Part shown: piece after piece, positions 9,325 through 16,921 of the stretch
Layout of the letters: each line of letters starts with the position of its first letter
Position numbering within the stretch: position 1 is the stretch's first letter
From: a bacterium
Lineage (GTDB): Bacteria; CSSED10-310; JAJRTK01
Length of the DNA: 17,117 nt
Reading direction: 5' to 3'
Assembly (NCBI GenBank): GCA_024278345.1
Contig: JAJRTK010000412.1
Location: 1-17,117, forward strand
Made by a program: the position numbers and the translations under genes
Notes under the pieces: generated by a model
What the model was told of the DNA's origin: nothing
Seen by the model: only the letters and a program-made list of their open reading frames with translations
The model's database searches: none

Positions 9325-10336
9325 CTCGCACAGCGAAGACCTCACGGGGGAGGATGAAATTTCGCAGCCGCCGGGCCATCCAGGGGAGGCGCGGGAGAAA
9401 GAGAAGAAAGAAGAGTTGGAATTGGTGCCGGCATTCCGGGCATTGCTGGACGGATTCCTGGAAGAAGCCATCGTCGAGAAAGGGCTCGCCGCCAACACCA
9501 TCGAGGCGTACGCCCGAGACTTGAAGGAGTTCCTTTCCTGGCTCCAGATGGAAGGCTATTCTCCGGAAACCCTGATTGCCAGCCAGCTCGATGCCTTTTC
9601 GTCTTGGCTTGGACACTCCGGACTTGCGGTGAGCAGCATTGCACGGAAGATTTCCTCCGTGCGCCAGCTCGTGAGCTTTTTGGTCCGGGAAGGGCGTTTG
9701 GAGCGAGATCCTCTGGTGGGAATATCCAGCCCGCGCCGCCGCCGGCGGTTGCCAAAGGTCTTGTCAGTGCGGCAGATGAAATGCCTCCTAGAGCAGCCTG
9801 ACCCGCAGACGGCGTTAGGGAGTCGCGACCGTGCGATCCTGGAGCTACTTTACGCTACCGGGCTCAGGGTGACGGAGCTCTGCACGCTGACACTCCCCCA
9901 GCTCCACCTGAACGCCGGTTTCGTCCGGTGCGTGGGGAAAGGGGCCAAAGAGCGGATCGTGCCCTTTGGGAGCCATGCCCGTCAGGCATTGGAATGGTAC
10001 CTGCGGAACGGGCGGCCCACGCTCCTCCGCGGTCCCATCGATTCGATCTTCCTCAATTCGCGCGGCGGGGGGCTCAGCAGACAAGGGGTTTGGAAGCTCC
10101 TCCGGCGCCATTCCCAGGAGGCCGGCCTGTCGCTCAAGATCCATCCCCACTTGCTTCGCCACACCTTCGCCACCCACCTCCTTCAGGGAGGCGCGGATCT
10201 CAAGGTCGTTCAGCTCCTCCTTGGCCACGAGGATCTTGTGACCACCCAGGTTTACACTCACGTGCAGATGAGCGCCTTGCAGCGCGTCTTCCACCAGCAT
10301 CATCCCCTGGCGGCGGAGGAACCCCACAAGGACTAA
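9311..10336 (+). CDS. Tyrosine recombinase of the XerC/XerD type
   Basis: Site-specific recombinase, probably acting at dif to resolve chromosome dimers. The core has an N-terminal SAM-like DNA-binding domain (about 43-130) and a catalytic domain (about 148-330). The full catalytic set is visible: R186 (ATGLRVTEL), K210 (GKGAKER), H280 and R283 (HLLRHTFATHLL), H306 (GHEDL) and the nucleophile Y315 (TQVYTHV). It looks active. The ATG start gives about 40 extra N-terminal residues, acidic and Pro/Lys/Glu-rich, before the usual start. In-frame TTG (9416) or GTG (9425) codons after a purine-rich stretch would give a family-typical length, so the start is uncertain. XerC versus XerD cannot be settled from this sequence alone. 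No integrase-type attachment site or phage genes are nearby, which favours a housekeeping role. Confidence 0.92.
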   Translation: MPEISSHSEDLTGEDEISQPPGHPGEAREKEKKEELELVPAFRALLDGFLEEAIVEKGLAANTIEAYARDLKEFLSWLQMEGYSPETLIASQLDAFSSWLGHSGLAVSSIARKISSVRQLVSFLVREGRLERDPLVGISSPRRRRRLPKVLSVRQMKCLLEQPDPQTALGSRDRAILELLYATGLRVTELCTLTLPQLHLNAGFVRCVGKGAKERIVPFGSHARQALEWYLRNGRPTLLRGPIDSIFLNSRGGGLSRQGVWKLLRRHSQEAGLSLKIHPHLLRHTFATHLLQGGADLKVVQLLLGHEDLVTTQVYTHVQMSALQRVFHQHHPLAAEEPHKD

Positions 10337-10439
10337 ACCGGAACTCCCATCTCGGACCGCCTCGTGACGATCCGTGGAGAGTCCCGGGACTAAAGGCCCC
10401 CGCCCGGCCCGAGGTTGCGGCGTCGAGACTAGGTGGTCA

Positions 10440-10859
10440 TCACCAGTAGATGGAGGGCAGGTTGAAGGCGCCTCGGAAATGCTCTAGGACCGGACCCTTC
10501 TTTTCCATCACAATGGCGATGACGTCGAACCTGGTACGCTGCCGCAAGAGGTTGTGGTTCCGGAGGTAGTGGAGGGCGGCACGAGCCACGCGCCGTTGCT
10601 TGCTCCACCCGACGCTCTGCCTGGGAGGCACCTTTGCCCTGGCCGTTCGCGTTCGGACCTCGACGAAGACCAGGGTATTCCCGTCCCGGGCTACGAGATC
10701 GATCTCCCCGGCACGGCACCTCCAGTTTCGGGCGATGATGGCCCAACCCAGGGTTTCAAGGTGCCTCGCCGCCAACTCTTCGCCCCTTAGGCCAAGAGCC
10801 CGCCGCCACGACTTTCCTGGCGGCTTCCGCGGGGGTGGTCTTCCATCCCGGGCTGCCAC
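10440..10859 (-). CDS. yraN: YraN/UPF0102 family protein, endonuclease-like
   Basis: A 139-residue protein of the UPF0102 family, which has a restriction-endonuclease/Holliday-junction-resolvase-like fold but no firmly established function. The core motif is visible: LGLRGEELAARHL (22-34), GEIDLVARDG (51-60) and FVEVRTR (65-71). The family usually reads EVK; here it is EVR. The GTG start is seven bases after the rplS stop with no good Shine-Dalgarno sequence, so translation is probably coupled. In many genomes with this gene order rnhB lies between rplS and yraN; it is missing here. It is last in the ffh-to-yraN series and converges with the recombinase gene. Confidence 0.9.
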   Translation of the reverse strand: MAARDGRPPPRKPPGKSWRRALGLRGEELAARHLETLGWAIIARNWRCRAGEIDLVARDGNTLVFVEVRTRTARAKVPPRQSVGWSKQRRVARAALHYLRNHNLLRQRTRFDVIAIVMEKKGPVLEHFRGAFNLPSIYW

Positions 10860-10866
10860 GTTTCAG

Positions 10867-11328
10867 TTAGCTCGGGGAGTTTGCTGCCTTGGTGGATCGC
10901 CGTTTTTTGCGGCGGGACCTGGATTTCTGTTTTTCCGAGGCCTGGGTGGTGGAGCGGGCATCCAGTTTGGCGTAGCGATCTCGGGAAGCCTCCCTGATTC
11001 GGGCGGCCTTCCCGGACAGCTCGCGTAGATAATAGAGCCGAGCACGGCGGACGTGTCCTCGGCGAACCACTTCAATCTTCTCGATGTTTGGCGAGTGCAA
11101 AGGGAAAATCCGTTCAACTCCCACGCCGTAAGAGGTCTTACGTACGGTAATCGTCTCCCGGCAACTGCCTCCATTGCGGCGGATCACGTCCCCCTGGAAC
11201 GCCTGTAAGCGGGTTTTCCCGCTGGATTCCTCGATGCGGACCCAAACCTTGATGGTGTCGCCGGCCCGGAAATTCGTTTCGACTTTGCGGAGCTGGGTTT
11301 GTTCAAGGGCCTGGATTTCCGGATGCAT
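10867..11328 (-). CDS. rplS: Large ribosomal subunit protein bL19
   Basis: Ribosomal protein at the 30S-50S interface. Residues 1-115 match the family, including [13 protein letters not shown] (20-32), [10 protein letters not shown] (40-49), [19 protein letters not shown] (58-76) and [11 protein letters not shown] (94-104). The ATG is preceded by AGGAG at about eight bases. At 153 residues it is longer than the usual 115-120: the last 38 or so residues form an Arg/Lys/Ser-rich tail that is probably disordered and binds RNA. It starts three bases after the stop of the methyltransferase gene. Confidence 0.97.
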   Translation of the reverse strand: MHPEIQALEQTQLRKVETNFRAGDTIKVWVRIEESSGKTRLQAFQGDVIRRNGGSCRETITVRKTSYGVGVERIFPLHSPNIEKIEVVRRGHVRRARLYYLRELSGKAARIREASRDRYAKLDARSTTQASEKQKSRSRRKKRRSTKAANSPS

Positions 11329-11331
11329 GAG

Positions 11332-11931
11332 TCATTCTCCTGAAAAGTTGGTTCGGGGCTGATTCTGCCCTATGAGTCGGTCAAGCACAATAGCGGCTGC
11401 CGCCCGGACAGACAAGTGGTTGTATCCCTCGACTCCCTCGATGGGCTCCAACAGAAGATCCGCGTGGGCCAGGGCGGCCGGCGCCATCCCCCAACCCGTG
11501 CCAAAAAGAAGAAGATAAGGCCCCTCCGAATCCCCCAAGGTTCTCCGGGCTTCCAGGAATCCGACGCTTTCCCGATGGCCCCTGGCCGACGTTGCCAGAA
11601 CCGTCGGGCGCCTGCCGCCGTAAATGTGCGCCAAATCGTCCAACGTCGCCTCGATGGATGGCTGTATCCTCACCAGTTCGAGAGCTTCTTTACGGTTTGA
11701 GTTGTACTGGGCTCCAAAGCCGTGGACCCAATGTTCCGTCAACCGCTCAATGAGCAGTATCTGGCTGCGAAGAGGAGTAATCAGATAATAGCTTTTGACG
11801 CCGTACGTCTTCGAAAGACGGGCGATATCGTGCAGATCGTAACTCACGGTACTGGTGGCCACCGTTCGTTTTCCTCGATCCAGAACCGGGTAATGCACCA
11901 GCCCAACATGGAACTCCGGAAAACACCTCAC
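11332..11931 (-). CDS. SPOUT-type RNA methyltransferase of the Tm1570 family (Pfam PF09936)
   Basis: A 199-residue protein recognised as the SAM_MT_RNA family, whose structural prototype is Thermotoga maritima Tm1570. Family landmarks are LVHYPV (11-16), DLHDIAR (32-38), KTYGV (41-45), LFGTGWG (142-148) and the C-terminal trefoil-knot segment YNHLSVRAAAAIVLDRL (170-186), which should bind S-adenosylmethionine. The RNA substrate of the family was unknown to my knowledge. Its fixed position between trmD and rplS, and the known natural fusion to TrmD in Calditerrivibrio, point to tRNA or rRNA modification linked to TrmD. The GTG start at 11931 has GAGGTG about six bases upstream. A 166-base gap separates it from trmD. 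It must not be confused with TrmH/SpoU proteins, whose motifs differ. Confidence 0.9.
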   Translation of the reverse strand: MRCFPEFHVGLVHYPVLDRGKRTVATSTVSYDLHDIARLSKTYGVKSYYLITPLRSQILLIERLTEHWVHGFGAQYNSNRKEALELVRIQPSIEATLDDLAHIYGGRRPTVLATSARGHRESVGFLEARRTLGDSEGPYLLLFGTGWGMAPAALAHADLLLEPIEGVEGYNHLSVRAAAAIVLDRLIGQNQPRTNFSGE

Positions 11932-12097
11932 CTTTTCACCTCGCCCCGGGCTTTTCCGTCACCCAAGATTTTTTTGCCCGGCAGATCAGCCGAGAGTCTT
12001 CTCCGTTGAAGCCTTGGCACCGCTCTCATCCCAGGCCACCGGCGGGAAAGTCGGCAAGGGATCCTACAAGAGCAGATCCCCAAGTTGGCCGCCGCCA

Positions 12098-12841
12098 TCA
12101 TTTCTTTTCTGCTCCTTCCCTTGGATCCGCCAAGCGCCGGAGGAATTCCCGATCCTTCTCCGTGAGCCCAGCCCTCTCCAAGAGATCCGACCGACGGCGC
12201 AGGGTGAGGCGCAAGCTCTCTTCTTTTCTCCACCGTGCGATGGCGGCGTGGTCGCCACTGAGCAGGACCTTCGGAACCTCGCGGCCACGAAACTCCCGAG
12301 GCCGTGTGTAGTGTGGATGATCCAGGAGACCCCGGTGGAAGGAGTCTTCCTCCACGGAGTGAAAGTCGCCCACGACCCCTGGCACGTACCGACAGACCGC
12401 GTCGATAAGGACCATTGCGGCAAGTTCACCGCCGGTGAGCACATAATCGCCCAGGCTGAACTCCAAATCGACCACCGCGTCTCGGACTCGCTGATCGATG
12501 CCCTCGTAGTGGCCGCAAAGAATCAATAGATGGCTTTCCGACGCCAGTTTTTCCACGGTTTGTTGGCGGAGAAGATCTCCCTGGGGCGTTGGCAGCAGGA
12601 CCTTCGTCTTTGGGGTTTTCAGGGTATCAAGGGCCCTGAAAAATGGCTCGGGCTTCATCACCATGCCCGCGCCACCGCCGTACGGTGCATCATCGGCGGT
12701 CCGATGGCGATCCGTGGTGTAATCCCGCAGATCGACGACCTCCAACTGCAGAAGACCGGACTTTTGCGCACGGCCAAGCAGGCTGTGCGCCAGTGGACCT
12801 GGAAACATCCCGGGAAATATCGTCAAAATCGTGACACGCAT
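12098..12841 (-). CDS. trmD: tRNA (guanine37-N1)-methyltransferase TrmD
   Basis: SPOUT enzyme that methylates G37 next to the anticodon and prevents +1 frameshifting. Length is 247 residues, as expected. Landmarks are [16 protein letters not shown] (51-66), the knot motifs [12 protein letters not shown] (109-120) and [14 protein letters not shown] (129-142), and [18 protein letters not shown] (164-181) with the catalytic aspartate at about 166. The frame is open 59 codons upstream, but the ATG at 12841 gives the canonical [13 protein letters not shown] start. GTGGAAAG lies about nine bases upstream, a mediocre ribosome binding site. The gap to rimM is 97 bases and holds nothing I recognise. 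Confidence 0.97.
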   Translation of the reverse strand: MRVTILTIFPGMFPGPLAHSLLGRAQKSGLLQLEVVDLRDYTTDRHRTADDAPYGGGAGMVMKPEPFFRALDTLKTPKTKVLLPTPQGDLLRQQTVEKLASESHLLILCGHYEGIDQRVRDAVVDLEFSLGDYVLTGGELAAMVLIDAVCRYVPGVVGDFHSVEEDSFHRGLLDHPHYTRPREFRGREVPKVLLSGDHAAIARWRKEESLRLTLRRRSDLLERAGLTEKDREFLRRLADPREGAEKK

Positions 12842-12938
12842 TGAGCTGCTTTCCACTGGGGTGTCGCGCTGAACAAGGGCGTGCCGTCCGCGAATCGCCG
12901 ACCGGATGCCGGGAGATCCTCTGGGAAACGACTGGTGG

Positions 12939-13463
12939 CTAAACCCGCTTGTCTGGGACCAAGAGTCCAGGAAGTTCTTCAACGTAGAGAACCCGAGCCT
13001 CCAGATCGACCTGTACAACGATGGCTTTCACCGCTGGCAAGAGAATCTCACCTTCCGGTGTTTCAACTTCATAGAAGTCGTGCGCCGATCCTTCCACCAC
13101 CGCCTTGAGCCGCCCGACGGTTCGACCGCCAGTGGTTTGGACTTCGAGGCCTACGAGGTCATGGACGAAGTTTTCGTCTTCATCAAGAGCAACGGCCTCG
13201 TCCATGGGAAGAGAGAGGGTCGTTCCCACCATTTCCTTGGCCTGTCCCAGATCGTCCACGCCCACTAGCCAAAGGATGATAGCGCCTCTCTGTTTCCGCG
13301 TATTGCGAACGTCGTAGCACGTCTCTTCATGGCCGTTTTGGACCCAAACACGTTTCAACGTCTTGAACCGACCCCAGTCCTTCGCGTCGGGTATGACCCG
13401 GAGCTCACCGCACCGACCCTGAGTGCCCACGACTCGCCCGATCCGGATGCGATTTTCCGTCAC
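12939..13463 (-). CDS. rimM: Ribosome maturation factor RimM
   Basis: 16S rRNA processing factor that binds uS19 and helps assemble the head of the small subunit. Length is 174 residues. The N-terminal RimM domain is seen in [19 protein letters not shown] (7-25), where homologues read GxxGxxGE. A PRC-barrel domain follows, with [20 protein letters not shown] and [17 protein letters not shown]. The start codon is GTG, overlapping the khpA stop by four bases (GTGA), so it is translationally coupled. The rpsP-khpA-rimM-trmD order is the widely conserved ribosome-maturation operon. Confidence 0.95.
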   Translation of the reverse strand: MTENRIRIGRVVGTQGRCGELRVIPDAKDWGRFKTLKRVWVQNGHEETCYDVRNTRKQRGAIILWLVGVDDLGQAKEMVGTTLSLPMDEAVALDEDENFVHDLVGLEVQTTGGRTVGRLKAVVEGSAHDFYEVETPEGEILLPAVKAIVVQVDLEARVLYVEELPGLLVPDKRV

Positions 13464-13690
13464 TCCAAGATTTCCAGGACGGCCCTCTTGTTCACTCGTG
13501 TTGCCGCGATGCTAAGGAGCGCCCGAAGGGCTTGAGCCGTCCGTCCCTGGCGCCCGATGATCTTGCCTAGATCTTCTGGGTGGACACGAAGCTCAAGGAC
13601 CGTCGTGCGCTCACCTTCGATGTCGAAGACTTCGACGTCTTCAGGCATATCCACAAGCTTCCCAGCGACGTATTCGATGAGTTCTCTCAT
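13460..13690 (-). CDS. khpA: KH-domain RNA-binding protein KhpA (YlqC family)
   Basis: A 76-residue protein consisting of one KH domain. The RNA-binding GxxG loop is GRQG (46-49) in [19 protein letters not shown]. The family binds many small and messenger RNAs, often as a partner of KhpB/Jag. The ATG at 13690 overlaps the rpsP stop by four bases and gives the family start [15 protein letters not shown] 37-codon upstream extension of the open frame belongs to the rpsP overlap and is not coding here. The stop overlaps the rimM start, giving three genes joined by four-base overlaps. Confidence 0.93.
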   Translation of the reverse strand: MRELIEYVAGKLVDMPEDVEVFDIEGERTTVLELRVHPEDLGKIIGRQGRTAQALRALLSIAATRVNKRAVLEILE

Positions 13691-13971
13691 TCGCTTTCGG
13701 CTTTCTTCGCCGGGTTTTCGGGTTTCCACGTTTGGTACACACCATTTTTCCGAAAGAGGTTGTGAACGGTCTCCGAAGGCTTCGCGCCTTGTTCCAGCCA
13801 ACGAATGGCGCGTTCGTGATCGATCTTCACCACGGAGGGGTTGGCCTGAGGGGCATAGGTTCCAACTTGCTCGAGAGCCCGTCCGTCACGAGGACTTCGC
13901 GCATTCATAACCACGATTCTATAAAAAGGCGCCTTCTTCGCGCCGATCCGCTTGAGACGAATCTTCACCAT
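13687..13971 (-). CDS. rpsP: Small ribosomal subunit protein bS16
   Basis: Assembly-promoting 30S protein, 94 residues. The start [30 protein letters not shown] is diagnostic, followed by [34 protein letters not shown]. The ATG has AGGAG about ten bases upstream. It is separated from ffh by 294 bases but coupled by overlap to khpA. A short charged C-terminal tail (PAKKAESE) is normal. Confidence 0.97.
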   Translation of the reverse strand: MVKIRLKRIGAKKAPFYRIVVMNARSPRDGRALEQVGTYAPQANPSVVKIDHERAIRWLEQGAKPSETVHNLFRKNGVYQTWKPENPAKKAESE

Positions 13972-14265
13972 GAAAAGAAACTCCTAATCCTTAAATTTCG
14001 CATTCGAGCCATCGGACTCTGAATCACACAAGATCGATTTCTGAAGAACTCTCCATACCATCTTTTCGTCGGTTTCGCCAGATCCGTGCCCTCCGCTATT
14101 TCCCGATTCTCCTTCCAAGTTTTCGGCGGGTAGGTGGAGGCAACAGCCTTCCCCTTCGACTCTCAGGGCCTGGAAAGAACTGAACTCCTCTCCTGAAGAT
14201 CGCAACCTCCGGTGATCGCGGAGTCAGGAAAAGCCAAGGCTGGGAAGTAGACTGTTTGCAGACTC
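13972..14265 (-). other. 294-base gap between ffh and rpsP, probable mRNA leader
   Basis: This is unusually long inside an otherwise tightly packed cluster. It contains a 73-codon frame with a TTG start (13984-14205), rich in Gly/Glu/Ser, whose only GGAGG directly abuts the start codon; I regard it as unconvincing. I see no clear terminator after ffh and no convincing promoter, but an rpsP leader or promoter here is likely. Confidence 0.4.
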
Positions 14266-15603
14266 TTAGCGGAAAAGGCGCTTGCCCAGCCCGCCACCCA
14301 TTCTTGCCAGCCTGGCCATCTTTCCAAACTTCTTCATAATTTTCCGAGTCTTGGCAAATTCCTTCATCAGCGCGTTGACTTCCGAGACCGAGGTTCCACT
14401 CCCCTGGGCGATCCGTTTCCGGCGGCTACCGTTGAGAAGCCTGGGCTGAAGCCGTTCACGCATCGTCATGGAATTAATGATGGCTTCGATCCGCTTGAGA
14501 TCGTCCTCGGCTCGGCCCATGTCAGCCATCTTCTTGATATCTTTCATCCCGGGAATCATCCCAAGAAGCTGATCGATGGGCCCCATCTGCTTGACCATCC
14601 CCAAGTGCGACCGAAAATCTTCCAGAGTGAAACTATCGGTGGCCATCTTTTCCTGGAGCTTGAAAGCCTGCTCCTGGTCGATGGTTTTTTGAGCCTTTTC
14701 GATGAGCGTCCGGACATCGCCCATCCCCAAAATCCGGTCGGCAAGACGCGTGGGGTGGAAAGCCTCCAGGCCGTCGAGCTTTTCTCCGACGCCGATATAC
14801 TTGATCGGCTTGCCGGTGACGGCACGAATCGATAGGGCCGCGCCGCCTCTGGCGTCGCCATCCATCTTCGTCAGAATGACTCCATCGATCTCAAGGTCAT
14901 CGTTGAAACGCTTGGCCACGTTCACCGCGTCCTGGCCTGACATAGCGTCCGCAACAAAAAGGATCTCGTGAGGCATGACCCTCTTTTTGATCCTCCGGAC
15001 CTCCGCCATCATTTCTTCGTCGATGGCCAAACGTCCCGCGGTGTCGATGATGACCAATCGATGGCCCACGGCCTTGGCATGTTCTACCGCCCGGGTGGCG
15101 ATATCCACGGGATCGGCTTCGGTTCCTTCGTCATAAACCTGGATGCCTAGCTGCTTGCCCAAGGTCTTGAGCTGATCTACGGCGGCGGGGCGGTAGACAT
15201 CGCAGGCAACAAGCAGCGGAAACTGCGCCGAAAAAAGCTTCGCCAGCTTCCCTGCCGAAGTCGTTTTCCCCGATCCTTGGAGTCCGGCAAGCATGACGAT
15301 TGTCGGCGGTTTCGAGGAAATGCGCAGCCCCTTGTGCTCCGAACCCATAAGGTCGGTGAGCTCGGCATAAACAACCTTGACGACCTCCTGCCCGGGTGTC
15401 AGCGACTTCGTGATGGCGGCTCCAAGGGCCCGCTCCTGCACGCGTTTGACGAAGTCCTTGACCACACGAAAATGAACGTCCGCCTCCAAAAGCGCAAGGC
15501 GCACCTGGCGCATGGCATCTTGGATGTTCTTCTCGTTGAGTTTGCCGTAGCCTCGAAGCTTGCGGAAAACGCCGTCCAGACGGTCAGAAAGGCTGTCGAA
15601 CAT
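14266..15603 (-). CDS. ffh: Signal recognition particle protein Ffh
   Basis: GTPase that, with 4.5S RNA, targets nascent membrane proteins to FtsY at the inner membrane. Length is 445 residues. An N-terminal helical bundle (1-95) precedes the G domain: P-loop GLQGSGKTT (107-115), CDVYRPAA (134-141), DTAGR (187-191) and TKMDG (245-249). The methionine-rich M domain includes MVKQMGPIDQLLGMIPGM (336-353) and the RNA-binding GSRRKRIAQGSGTSV segment (392-406). The ATG at 15603 gives the family start MFDSLSDRLDGVFRKLRG. The nearest SD-like sequence, AGGA, is about 13 bases away, so initiation looks weak or regulated. A promoter and a structured leader of about 150 bases lie upstream. Confidence 0.98.
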   Translation of the reverse strand: MFDSLSDRLDGVFRKLRGYGKLNEKNIQDAMRQVRLALLEADVHFRVVKDFVKRVQERALGAAITKSLTPGQEVVKVVYAELTDLMGSEHKGLRISSKPPTIVMLAGLQGSGKTTSAGKLAKLFSAQFPLLVACDVYRPAAVDQLKTLGKQLGIQVYDEGTEADPVDIATRAVEHAKAVGHRLVIIDTAGRLAIDEEMMAEVRRIKKRVMPHEILFVADAMSGQDAVNVAKRFNDDLEIDGVILTKMDGDARGGAALSIRAVTGKPIKYIGVGEKLDGLEAFHPTRLADRILGMGDVRTLIEKAQKTIDQEQAFKLQEKMATDSFTLEDFRSHLGMVKQMGPIDQLLGMIPGMKDIKKMADMGRAEDDLKRIEAIINSMTMRERLQPRLLNGSRRKRIAQGSGTSVSEVNALMKEFAKTRKIMKKFGKMARLARMGGGLGKRLFR

Positions 15604-15754
15604 GATGGTCGTCTATCCTGCTAACGGGGGAAGGAGGTTCATCCTCCTTGATGGAACATGTACCGGAAAGCTCATTTCGTGCCAAGGGCCTCCGCCCAGA
15701 GCGGTGAGGTCGGAACAGGCGGCGACGCACGGCTAGAAACTCTCTCAAAACCAG
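15604..15754 (-). promoter_or_regulatory. Structured 5' leader of ffh
   Basis: Between the predicted start site near 15754 and the ffh ATG lie two structured parts. First, CGTGC (15678-15682) pairs with GCACG (15727-15731), enclosing a nine-pair bulged hairpin: GGCCTC-CGC (15687-15695) with GCG (15701-15703) and GAGGTC (15706-15711). Second, AAGGAGG-ATGAA-CCTCCTT on the minus strand (15631-15649) is a perfect seven-base stem that hides a consensus Shine-Dalgarno sequence. An ATG directly after that sequence opens a nine-residue frame (15613-15642) ending nine bases before ffh. A cis-regulatory role is inference. Confidence 0.4.
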
Positions 15755-15760
15755 GGATTA

Positions 15761-15789
15761 ACAATACATCAGAGGCCACGGAATGTCAA
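15761..15789 (-). promoter_or_regulatory. sigma70-type promoter for ffh
   Basis: On the minus strand a perfect TTGACA (15784-15789) is separated by 17 bases from TATTGT (15761-15766), which matches 4 of 6 -10 positions. The transcription start would be near 15754. It sits entirely in the intergenic space after the acyltransferase gene, so ffh probably has its own transcript. Confidence 0.65.
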
Positions 15790-15839
15790 AGTTTGAGTAG
15801 CGAAACGCCTTCCAAGTATCGAGCGAGTTGGCGCTCGTC

Positions 15840-16688
15840 TCAGGAGGTCGCGCCTGTCCGCTTCGCTCCTGAGTCCACGGCAGTTTCCATTCTTTCCGGT
15901 TCCGTCAGGTTTTTCCGGAGATAGCCACCGAACTTCCCCGCAAGAAACCCGTCGATCAACCGGTGATCGAACGTTCCGGAAAGCCTGAGCACAGGCCGGG
16001 CCACTACTTCGTCGTCCACAACCCAAGGCCGTTTCGCCACCTGGTTCACCATGATGATCATGGGGCACCGGGCGATGGGCACGAAGGGCGCAAAACCCAT
16101 GTCAATCCCGAACATCCCCACGCTGGTCACCATGGCGCTCCCGAACGGATCCCGGGGCATCCCCCGCGATGTCAGGTCGAAGCTCAGAGTGTTGACCAGG
16201 AAATCGCTGATTCGCAAGAGCGGCCGGAGAAGCCAGACCGGCAATCTCTGGAACAGACTGCGGCTCTTCTGCATGGCCGGGTCCCTGCCTTCCCGGATCT
16301 GGCGAGCCTTTTTCCCTAGCTGGACTGAAATCTCTTCCAGAGTCAGCCTATCAGCTCCAGTGATCTTGACACCGGAAAGATCCCGTCCATCGTCGGTGGC
16401 CACCTGAAGGAAAATATCTACGCTGTCCCGGAGCAAGATCTTGCCCCACCGAACTTTACCGTTCGCCTTGGGAAGCTCTCGAAGAGAATGGGCCACCGCC
16501 TGGGCAACAACGTGGGTCACGGTGATTTTTGCGCCGTGCCGCGCCCGAACCTCCTCGATATAGCTCAGGAGATTCGTGGCATCGATGTCAAGCATCCCGT
16601 AAATTGTGGGATCGTTGGGCGCTTTCCACATACAGGCGGCGATCTTCCGAAAGCTAGAGACTTTTTTGGGGACGTGGAATGTGCTCAT
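15840..16688 (-). CDS. Stand-alone 2-oxoacid dehydrogenase E2-type acyltransferase catalytic domain
   Basis: A 282-residue protein matching only the C-terminal catalytic domain of dihydrolipoamide acyltransferases (chloramphenicol acetyltransferase-like fold). Landmarks are RKIAACMWKAPNDPTIYG (14-31), ITVTHVVAQAVA (55-66), DIFLQVATDDGRDLSGVKI (91-109), PFGSAMVTSVGMFG (181-194) and the active-site motif GTFDHRLIDGFLAG (238-251) with catalytic H242 and D246. No lipoyl domain or subunit-binding domain is present, and no E1 or E3 genes are near, so it is unlikely to be part of a normal dehydrogenase complex. Similar free-standing proteins occur in Deltaproteobacteria and others, with unknown acyl acceptor. 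About 30 hydrophobic residues at 148-170 may form a membrane-associated or oligomer helix. The C-terminal 20 residues are polar. Confidence 0.87.
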   Translation of the reverse strand: MSTFHVPKKVSSFRKIAACMWKAPNDPTIYGMLDIDATNLLSYIEEVRARHGAKITVTHVVAQAVAHSLRELPKANGKVRWGKILLRDSVDIFLQVATDDGRDLSGVKITGADRLTLEEISVQLGKKARQIREGRDPAMQKSRSLFQRLPVWLLRPLLRISDFLVNTLSFDLTSRGMPRDPFGSAMVTSVGMFGIDMGFAPFVPIARCPMIIMVNQVAKRPWVVDDEVVARPVLRLSGTFDHRLIDGFLAGKFGGYLRKNLTEPERMETAVDSGAKRTGATS

Positions 16689-16698
16689 TGGCTTTTAG

Positions 16699-16734
16699 AC
16701 TCCAAGCGAATCGAGGATGCCCTGTTTTTGGAGT
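16699..16734 (-). promoter_or_regulatory. Inverted repeat covering the only SD-like sequence before the acyltransferase gene
   Basis: ACTCCAA (16699-16705 on plus) and TTGGAGT (16728-16734) are perfect seven-base inverted arms with 22 bases between. In the mRNA the downstream arm contains GGAG, 11 bases before the ATG at 16688. Folding would mask it. The functional meaning is speculative. Confidence 0.3.
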
Positions 16735-16782
16735 TTGGCCCTTGCGAGGCCTCATTTCCCCAAAATGCGAATTCTTCCTTGC

Positions 16783-16828
16783 GTTGAGTCCGCTCCCGTC
16801 GCCGGCCGTCCGACCGCCGCCGTCCGCC
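16783..16828 (+). repeat. Dispersed intergenic repeat, diverged copy D
   Basis: 46 bases beginning GTTGAGTCCGCTC and ending GCCGCCGTCCGCC align with copy C with about ten mismatches and one gap by hand. The T-rich flank is only partly kept. It is clearly weaker than copies A-C. Confidence 0.5.
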
Positions 16829-16921
16829 TTTTCCGCGCTCGCGGCACGACCCCACCCCCGAAAAGCGGACTGCAAATGGTTTTTCGGTTGCATGGTGTTA
16901 TAAGGTATATCCCTCGACCTC

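Noticed and set aside
9311-10336. Integrated phage or genomic island suggested by a tyrosine recombinase
   Set aside because: No tRNA, attachment repeats, phage genes or composition shift are nearby, and the protein reads as a housekeeping Xer-type enzyme overlapping dtd.
10380-10391. Perfect 12-base palindrome AGTCCCGGGACT between the convergent recombinase and yraN genes
   Set aside because: It has no loop and no T tract on either side, so a terminator is unsupported; a chance palindrome of this size is plausible in GC-rich DNA.
13984-14205. 73-codon frame between ffh and rpsP
   Set aside because: TTG start with the GGAGG touching the start codon, low-complexity Gly/Glu/Ser composition and no family resemblance.
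15661-15740. Possible 4.5S/SRP RNA gene next to ffh (GTGAGGTCGGAACAGG on the plus strand looks vaguely similar)
   Set aside because: The conserved SRP core (CAGG-n-CCGGAAGG-n-AGCAG arrangement around a GGAA tetraloop) is not met: the GGAA here is not closed by a pairing stem and the AGCAG side is absent. I treat the stem structure as an mRNA leader.
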